Of a stretch of 43,401 bases of DNA, positions 42,287 to 43,401 are shown one piece after another (the first letter of the stretch is position 1; every line of letters begins with the position of its first letter). This DNA is from Micrococcales bacterium 31B. GTDB lineage: Bacteria > Actinomycetota > Actinomycetes > Actinomycetales > Dermabacteraceae. Both the position numbers and the translations under genes were made by a program. The notes below the pieces were generated by a model. It saw nothing but the letters and a program-made list of their open reading frames with translations. It was not told where the DNA came from and ran no database searches. Location of the stretch: the NCBI GenBank assembly GCA_022803075.1, contig JAFFTF010000011.1:11116-54516 (forward strand), read 5' to 3'.

Positions 42287-42652
42287 CTACTGACCGTTCA
42301 CCGCGGCCTGGATCGCCGCCTCCAACTGATCGGGCGTGAGCTGCTGTTGAACCTCGCCGTTGATGATGAACATCGGCGCACCGACAATGCCTTTGCCTTC
42401 TAGATCGGCCTTGGAGTCTTCGAGGCGCTGCTTGGCGGTCGCGTTGCCGAAGTCCTTTTCGAACTGCGCGACGTCGAGACCGATGTCGGCGGCCAGCTTG
42501 GAGTACACCGTGGTGTCGGTGGTGGAGGTGTACATCCACGTGGCCTGATTCGCGAACAGCGCGGCGTACATCTCGGGGAACTTGCCCTGTTCGTCCGCGG
42601 CGTAGGCCGCGTACGCGGCGATTGCACTGACTCTTAAGAATTTGCCCTTCAT
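42287..42652 (-). pseudogene. DsbA-like thioredoxin-fold protein, N-terminal half missing
   Basis: 121 residues. The stretch AAYAADEQGKFPEMYAALFANQ and the cis-proline loop VGAPMFIINGEVQ are those of the DsbA/DsbG-type periplasmic or exported thioredoxin-fold proteins. The first half, with the signal peptide or anchor and the CXXC active site, is absent; the frame now begins MKGKFLRVSAI. It therefore cannot carry out disulfide exchange and is probably a remnant, although the ATG is preceded by GGGGGAATC. Confidence 0.7.
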
Positions 42653-42706
42653 GATTCCCCCTGATGTTTCATAACCGGTGCGAGCCTAGCGGCCCTGCCT
42701 CAGACC

Positions 42707-43401
42707 CTACCCCGCGACTTCGGCACCCGTGTTCCGAAACCGCCGACTCTCCCACGCCACCACGATCAGGAGGGCAAGCGCGAGCGCCGAGCCCGCCCAC
42801 GCGAGGCCCGCGAACGAGGTCGCCGCGGCAAGCAGTCCCGACGAGGCCCCCGCCCCCGCCCCCGCCAGCGCGATCAGCACGTCGATCGTGCCCTGCACGC
42901 GCCCGCGGTTCGCGACGCTCGTGGCGTCGACCACCATGGCGGTGCCCGCGATCAGCCCGAAGTTCCAGCCCAGGCCCAGCAGCGCGAGCGCGACGATCTG
43001 CGCCGCGAGCGAGGCCCCCGGCGCGAGCGCCGCCACGAGCCCCGCGAGCGCCAGCACACCGCCCGAGGAGAACGCCATCGCGACGCGACCGAAGCGGTCG
43101 ACCAGCCGACCCGTGATCAGCGAGGGCAGGTACATGCAGCCCACGTGAATGCCGATCACCGCGCCCACCGCGCCGAGCCCGTGGTGGTTTGCCTGCATGT
43201 GAATGGGCGTCATCGTCATGATTCCCGCCATCACCACCTGCGTCGTGAGCATCACAGCGGCCCCGAGAAACGCGCCCCGGCCCGCTCGGGGTGAAATATC
43301 GGACGCTCCGGTGGCCCGCCCCGCGGACGCTCCGGTGGCCCGCCCCGCCCCCGCCTCCTTGGCGGCCTCCCCGACCGAACGGCCACCCGACCCCTCCCCC
43401 G
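42707..43401 (-). CDS. MFS transporter, C-terminal half (5' end outside window)
   Basis: The frame remains open to the right edge, so the GTG at 43255 is internal and the N-terminal six helices lie outside. Visible: the central linker followed by six hydrophobic segments, with the second-half signature GRLVDRFGRVAM. Helices such as VALALLGLGWNFGLIAGTAMVVD fit drug/metabolite exporters of the major facilitator superfamily. The linker contains two copies of a 24-bp GC-rich repeat giving GRATGASAGRATGASD. Substrate unknown. Confidence 0.85.
   Translation of the reverse strand, partial: GEGSGGRSVGEAAKEAGAGRATGASAGRATGASDISPRAGRGAFLGAAVMLTTQVVMAGIMTMTPIHMQANHHGLGAVGAVIGIHVGCMYLPSLITGRLVDRFGRVAMAFSSGGVLALAGLVAALAPGASLAAQIVALALLGLGWNFGLIAGTAMVVDATSVANRGRVQGTIDVLIALAGAGAGASSGLLAAATSFAGLAWAGSALALALLIVVAWESRRFRNTGAEVAG
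43300..43346 (-). repeat. 24-bp tandem duplication of the dispersed GC-rich word
   Basis: Copies at 43300-43322 and 43324-43346 are identical to the copy at 17617-17639 but lie antisense to their gene. Confidence 0.85.

Noticed and set aside
42168-42293. Possible Fic-domain fragment (HPYEGNGKTR)
   Set aside because: The motif is one residue short of HPFx(D/E)GNGR and no other Fic region is present; kept only as an unassigned remnant.
1-43401. CRISPR array, tRNA, rRNA, insertion-sequence transposase
   Set aside because: No regularly spaced repeats of 25-40 bp with unique spacers, no cloverleaf with matching 3' end and no DDE or HUH transposase gene could be seen; the tandem repeats present have no spacers.

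Overview
The window is GC-rich (about 65-70% G+C in most genes). Promoters that appear to start transcription at or beside the start codon, Tat-dependent lipoproteins and many GTG starts suggest a high-GC Gram-positive (actinobacterial) chromosome, perhaps an Actinomyces-like member of the Actinomycetales. No rRNA, tRNA or CRISPR array was seen, so the placement is an inference.

Left part (1-20.4 kb): a defence island interrupted by a transporter. A tightly coupled + strand operon encodes a UvrD/Rep-type helicase (its start lies left of the window), a SNF2-family helicase and a very large Eco57I-type adenine methylase. This trio looks like the drmD-drmMI part of a class 1 DISARM system. A low-GC gene of unknown function follows. 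Convergent to it is a two-gene nuclease-helicase pair resembling Hachiman (HamA/HamB); hamA may have lost its first exon-like stretch by a 1-base shift. An ABC importer of the sulfonate/taurine/nitrate type (ATPase, lipoprotein, permease) follows. Then comes an AAA/ABC ATPase followed by an RloB/TOPRIM-type partner that is out of frame at a short 8-bp tandem repeat, so the pair may be switchable or broken.

Middle part (20.4-27.7 kb): two tandem paralogues of unknown function, each with a promoter placed for leaderless transcription; a CsoR-controlled copper operon (copZ-copA-csoR) with a clear operator; an orphan ImmA/IrrE-type metallopeptidase flanked by an imperfect 34-bp direct repeat; a secreted lipoprotein of the DUF6318 type; and a decayed DarT-DarG toxin-antitoxin locus.

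Right part (27.7-43.4 kb): one leftward eight-gene operon starts with the three subunits of a glucitol-family PTS (srlA-srlE-srlB) and gutM. It continues with a SAF-domain NAD(P)-dependent oxidoreductase and the E1-alpha, E1-beta and E2 subunits of a thiamine-dependent dehydrogenase complex. The usual sorbitol-6-phosphate dehydrogenase (srlD) is missing, so this looks like a different polyol pathway in which the imported compound is oxidised and then cleaved to an acyl-CoA. A divergent SorC-type regulator and paired operator-like repeats lie at its head. Beyond it are a large SF1 helicase-like protein with a degenerate Walker A that stops before its second RecA domain, a cupin, a lower-GC pair of exported proteins (lipoprotein and YiiX-like papain-fold hydrolase), remnants including a DsbA-like protein without its CXXC half, and a partial MFS transporter.

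A recurring theme is in-frame tandem repeats inside linker regions of otherwise ordinary genes (ABC ATPase, CopA, E1-beta, helicase-like, MFS), and a 23-bp GC-rich word found identically 26 kb apart and in both orientations relative to genes.
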